Positions 35,814 to 37,923 of a stretch of DNA of 37,923 nt are shown piece by piece. Where the stretch lies: positions 1 to 37,923 of the forward strand of contig RPQJ01000023.1 of NCBI GenBank assembly GCA_003819815.1, given 5' to 3'. The notes under the pieces are model-generated. The model had not been told where the DNA came from and did no database searches. It saw only the letters and a list, made by a program, of their open reading frames with translations. This DNA comes from Lysobacterales bacterium. Lineage in GTDB: Bacteria > Pseudomonadota > Gammaproteobacteria > Steroidobacterales > Steroidobacteraceae. The translations under genes were made by a program, and so were the position numbers. How positions within the stretch are numbered: the stretch's first letter is position 1; every line of letters starts with the position of its first letter.

Positions 35814-37631
35814 ATGCGTTCCGAAAGTCGGCCCAGTCCGCGCCCCGACCGTAACCGCCGCGCCGACACGCGGCTGATCCTGGCCGCTGCACTGCTTTGC
35901 CTCGGTGCGACCGGATGCCATTCGTACCGTGCGCTGCCGGACGCTGCGCCTGCGGACGCGAATGGCGCCGCGCTCGCACAGCGTGACGTCGAGGCGATCG
36001 CCGACGACTACTTGGCCGCACTGCTGGAGCACAACCCAGAACTGGGCACCCTGTATTCCCTGCCCGGCGCCCGCCACGACCGGCTGACCGACCATTCGAC
36101 GGAAGCCAGGGCTGCCTGGCAGGCACGGGAAGACGCCTGGCTTGCAGAGCTCGGCGCCGCGGGCATGCCCGCGGAGGTCGGCAGCCGCGACTGGGTAACG
36201 TACGGAATCCTCCATGAGACGCTGGCCAGTTCGGCCGCGATCCGCGTCTGCCGCAATGAACTCTGGGCGGCCAGCAGCATCACCGCCTGGCACCGGACGG
36301 TGCCGAGCCTGTTCGAGATACAGCCCGTCGACACTCCTGAACTGCAGCGACAGGCATTGCAGAGACTGGCTGCGTTGCCGAGATACATCGACATCGAGAT
36401 CGCCAACTTGCGCCGTGGCCTGGAATCCGGCTACAGCGCCCCACGCCTGACCGTGGCTCCTGCCGTGGACGAAGTCCGGGCCCTGGCAGGCGCCGACAGC
36501 CCGTTGCTGAGCCCGGGCCTGCGCTCGGGCGACCCGAAGTTCGCCGCCGAGGTGCAGGCGCTGTTCGAGTCCGACATCGCCCCGGCAGTCGAACGCTACG
36601 CCCGCTTCCTGGAGGTCGATTACCTGCCGCGCGCGCGGGAAGACATCGGACTGGGCTTCAACCCTGGCGGCGCCGCGTGCTACCCGGCCCTGGTGCGGCA
36701 TTACGCCACCATCGAACCCTCCGCAAGCGAGATCCACCGGCTCGGGCTGGCGCAGGTCGCGCGAATTCGCGCCGAGATGCAGGCCATCATCGATGAACAT
36801 TTCGCCGGGACGACCATCGAGGCCTTCCTGAGAGGTCTCAACGACGATCCTCGGTATACGTTCGGGACCGAGGAGGAAGTGCTGCAGTACTCCGTGGCCG
36901 CATTGGCCCGCGCCAAGGCCAGGATGCCGGAAGCGTTCGGTCGGCTGCCAAGGGCCGACGTCGAGATCAAGGCGTATCCGGCCTATCGCGCGACCGGCAC
37001 GGGTGAGTACCACTCGTCCTCGGAGGACGGCACCCGCCCCGGCATCTATTACATCGCAGTCGTGGATCCGACCCGCCGCTCACGTGCGATCCAGGAATCG
37101 GTCCTGCACCACGAAACCTACCCGGGCCACCATCTGCAGGGAGCGATCGCACTGGAACTGGGCGACGGCGTGCACCCGATCGCGCGGTACCTGTGGAACT
37201 CGGGTTTCGGTGAGGGCTGGGCGCTCTACTCGGAACGCCTCGCAGACGAACTCGGACTGTACAGCGGCCCGCTCGATCGCATGGGCCTGTTGTCGGACCA
37301 GGCGGCCCGCGCCGCGCGACTGGTCGTGGACAGCGGCATTCACACCCAGGGCTGGACGCGACAGCAGGCCGTGGACTACATGCTGAACAATACCGCCTGG
37401 CCGGCCGTGGATATCGAGTCGGAGGTCAACCGCTACATCGCCTGGCCCGGCCAGGCCAACTCCTACATGCTGGGCATGCTGGAGATCCGCCGCCTGCGCG
37501 ATCTCGCCGAGGCGGAACTCGGAGCCGACTTCGACCTGCGGGCCTTTCACGACCGCGTGCTGGGCTACGGCAGCGTGACCCTGCCCATGCTCGATGCCTC
37601 GGTGCGGGCGTGGATCGCTGAGCAGCGGTGA
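35814..37631 (+). CDS. DUF885 family lipoprotein, probable zinc metallopeptidase
   Basis: The 605-residue protein has a basic N-terminus and a signal ending LCLGATGC, with C35 as likely lipid-attachment Cys, so it is probably an envelope lipoprotein. The body is all-helical like M3/M32-type carboxypeptidases. The family zinc motif is present: H433-E434-TYPG-H439 in LHHETYPGHHLQG, with further conserved blocks GFNPGGAACYPALVRHYATI, NSGFGEGWALYSERLADELG and WPGQANSYMLGMLEIRRLRD. DUF885 proteins are thought to be metal-dependent peptidases; substrates are mostly unknown. An in-frame ATG at 35727 would put the signal too far inside, so 35814 is preferred although its binding site is weak. Confidence 0.85.
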   Translation: MRSESRPSPRPDRNRRADTRLILAAALLCLGATGCHSYRALPDAAPADANGAALAQRDVEAIADDYLAALLEHNPELGTLYSLPGARHDRLTDHSTEARAAWQAREDAWLAELGAAGMPAEVGSRDWVTYGILHETLASSAAIRVCRNELWAASSITAWHRTVPSLFEIQPVDTPELQRQALQRLAALPRYIDIEIANLRRGLESGYSAPRLTVAPAVDEVRALAGADSPLLSPGLRSGDPKFAAEVQALFESDIAPAVERYARFLEVDYLPRAREDIGLGFNPGGAACYPALVRHYATIEPSASEIHRLGLAQVARIRAEMQAIIDEHFAGTTIEAFLRGLNDDPRYTFGTEEEVLQYSVAALARAKARMPEAFGRLPRADVEIKAYPAYRATGTGEYHSSSEDGTRPGIYYIAVVDPTRRSRAIQESVLHHETYPGHHLQGAIALELGDGVHPIARYLWNSGFGEGWALYSERLADELGLYSGPLDRMGLLSDQAARAARLVVDSGIHTQGWTRQQAVDYMLNNTAWPAVDIESEVNRYIAWPGQANSYMLGMLEIRRLRDLAEAELGADFDLRAFHDRVLGYGSVTLPMLDASVRAWIAEQR

Positions 37632-37702
37632 CGCCGGGTCGCCTCGCGGCCAATGCGGATGGGGCGCTCTACGGAAGATCCGCTCTCATTTCGCTTGTAT
37701 GC

Positions 37703-37854
37703 CCGGAGAGAGAGATTGCGCCGCCGCTCCGCTACTGCGGCGCCCCGCTGGGGCCGTTGCGGAGCGGCGACACCGGAGCCACCCGCAACGTCCTACCGCG
37801 CTGGCGCGCGGTAGTCGACCTCCCGACGGCGTCGGGAGTTCTCAATCTCTCCGG
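37703..37854 (+). ncRNA. Candidate structured RNA, multi-branched
   Basis: The 292-nt non-coding stretch after the DUF885 gene contains a set of perfect complementary segments that nest without conflict. The closing stem pairs CCGG (37703-37706) and AGAGATTG (37711-37718) with CAATCTCT-CCGG (37843-37854), leaving a 4-nt bulge. Inside are an 11-bp helix CGCCGCTCCGC/GCGGAGCGGCG (37722-37732 with 37759-37769) enclosing GCCCC-GCT-GGGGC (37742-37754), a 9-bp hairpin CTACCGCGC/GCGCGGTAG (37793-37801 with 37806-37814), and an 8-bp hairpin CTCCCGAC/GTCGGGAG (37820-37827 with 37831-37838). A strong terminator follows. I do not recognise a known RNA class; either strand could be the transcript, or it could be the leader of a gene outside the window. 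Confidence 0.45.
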
Positions 37855-37873
37855 GGAGCGCGTGTGAAATGAA

Positions 37874-37905
37874 AAAAGGGGTCCCTCTGTCGAGGGACCC
37901 CTTTT
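37874..37905. terminator. Strong bidirectional intrinsic terminator
   Basis: AAAAGGGGTCCCTC (37874-37887) pairs perfectly with GAGGGACCCCTTTT (37892-37905), a 14-bp stem with loop TGTC; flanking AATG and CATT extend it past a 2-nt bulge. On the minus strand six U residues follow the stem, on the plus strand four, so it should work both ways. It ends the candidate RNA or the DUF885 transcript and probably a converging gene beyond the right edge. Confidence 0.88.
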
Positions 37906-37923
37906 CATTATCACTGGCGCGCC

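Noticed and set aside
37628-37867. 79-residue open frame starting at a GTG over the DUF885 stop
   Set aside because: No ribosome binding site of note, no recognisable motif, and it runs through the nested inverted repeats, which explain the constraint better.
37916-37923. GGCGCGCC at the right edge as a cloning or vector join
   Set aside because: An 8-bp GC palindrome is common by chance in DNA this GC-rich and nothing else looks like vector.
33240-37923. Right-hand 4.7 kb as horizontally acquired DNA
   Set aside because: It looks slightly less GC-extreme by eye, but I have no integrase, tRNA, repeat or other boundary to support an island.

Overview
The window is a GC-rich stretch of a Gram-negative chromosome. 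The gene set points to a gammaproteobacterium of the Steroidobacterales/Nevskiales/Xanthomonadales kind: a TonB-dependent receptor, periplasmic M16 peptidase pairs, a DUF3011 protein, a wax ester synthase, a DUF885 lipoprotein and a CpdA-type cAMP phosphodiesterase. This placement is inferred from gene content only. Genes are densely packed, with many stop/start overlaps. I saw no rRNA, tRNA, CRISPR array, insertion sequence or phage gene. The left edge cuts a quinone-oxidoreductase-type gene.

Layout, left to right. (1) 1-4.5 kb: a tiny membrane protein, OsmC, a large acyl-CoA ligase/acetyltransferase fusion (Pat-like), and divergent to it a class II histone-deacetylase-family amidohydrolase. 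The last two could be the writer and eraser of protein lysine acylation. (2) 4.5-8.9 kb: an ABC exporter made of ATPase, double-FtsX permease and membrane fusion protein. (3) 8.9-11 kb: a TonB-dependent receptor on the minus strand. (4) 11.2-14 kb: two M16 peptidases, one with the zinc motif and one without. (5) 14-20.2 kb: a tightly packed minus-strand operon, read right to left: a cyclic-nucleotide-binding patatin phospholipase (NTE type), DevB-like adaptor, DevC-like permease, DevA-like ATPase fused to a GAF domain that carries the NKFDE signature of cyclic-nucleotide-binding GAFs, and a CpdA cAMP phosphodiesterase. (6) 20.4-26.4 kb: PrpE-type acyl-CoA synthetase, wax ester synthase/DGAT and glycogen phosphorylase, a carbon and storage block. 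(7) 26.4-32.3 kb: an exported DUF3011 protein with three internal repeats, DUF937 protein, GlsB/YeaQ membrane protein, HisN-type phosphatase, then an overlapping trio of exported ureohydrolase, parvulin-type isomerase and DUF985 cupin. (8) 32.3-37.6 kb: two glutathione S-transferases, an orphan soluble histidine kinase, a small exported protein and a DUF885 lipoprotein. (9) 37.7-37.9 kb: a non-coding stretch that folds on paper into a closed multi-branched RNA followed by a strong terminator.

The best candidate for an undescribed system is region 5. Two separate proteins of one operon carry candidate cyclic-nucleotide sensor domains, one on a lipid hydrolase and one on the exporter ATPase, and the last gene encodes the enzyme that destroys cAMP. 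I infer a lipid-processing and export module gated by a cyclic nucleotide with built-in signal removal. The second candidate is the structured RNA at the right end.
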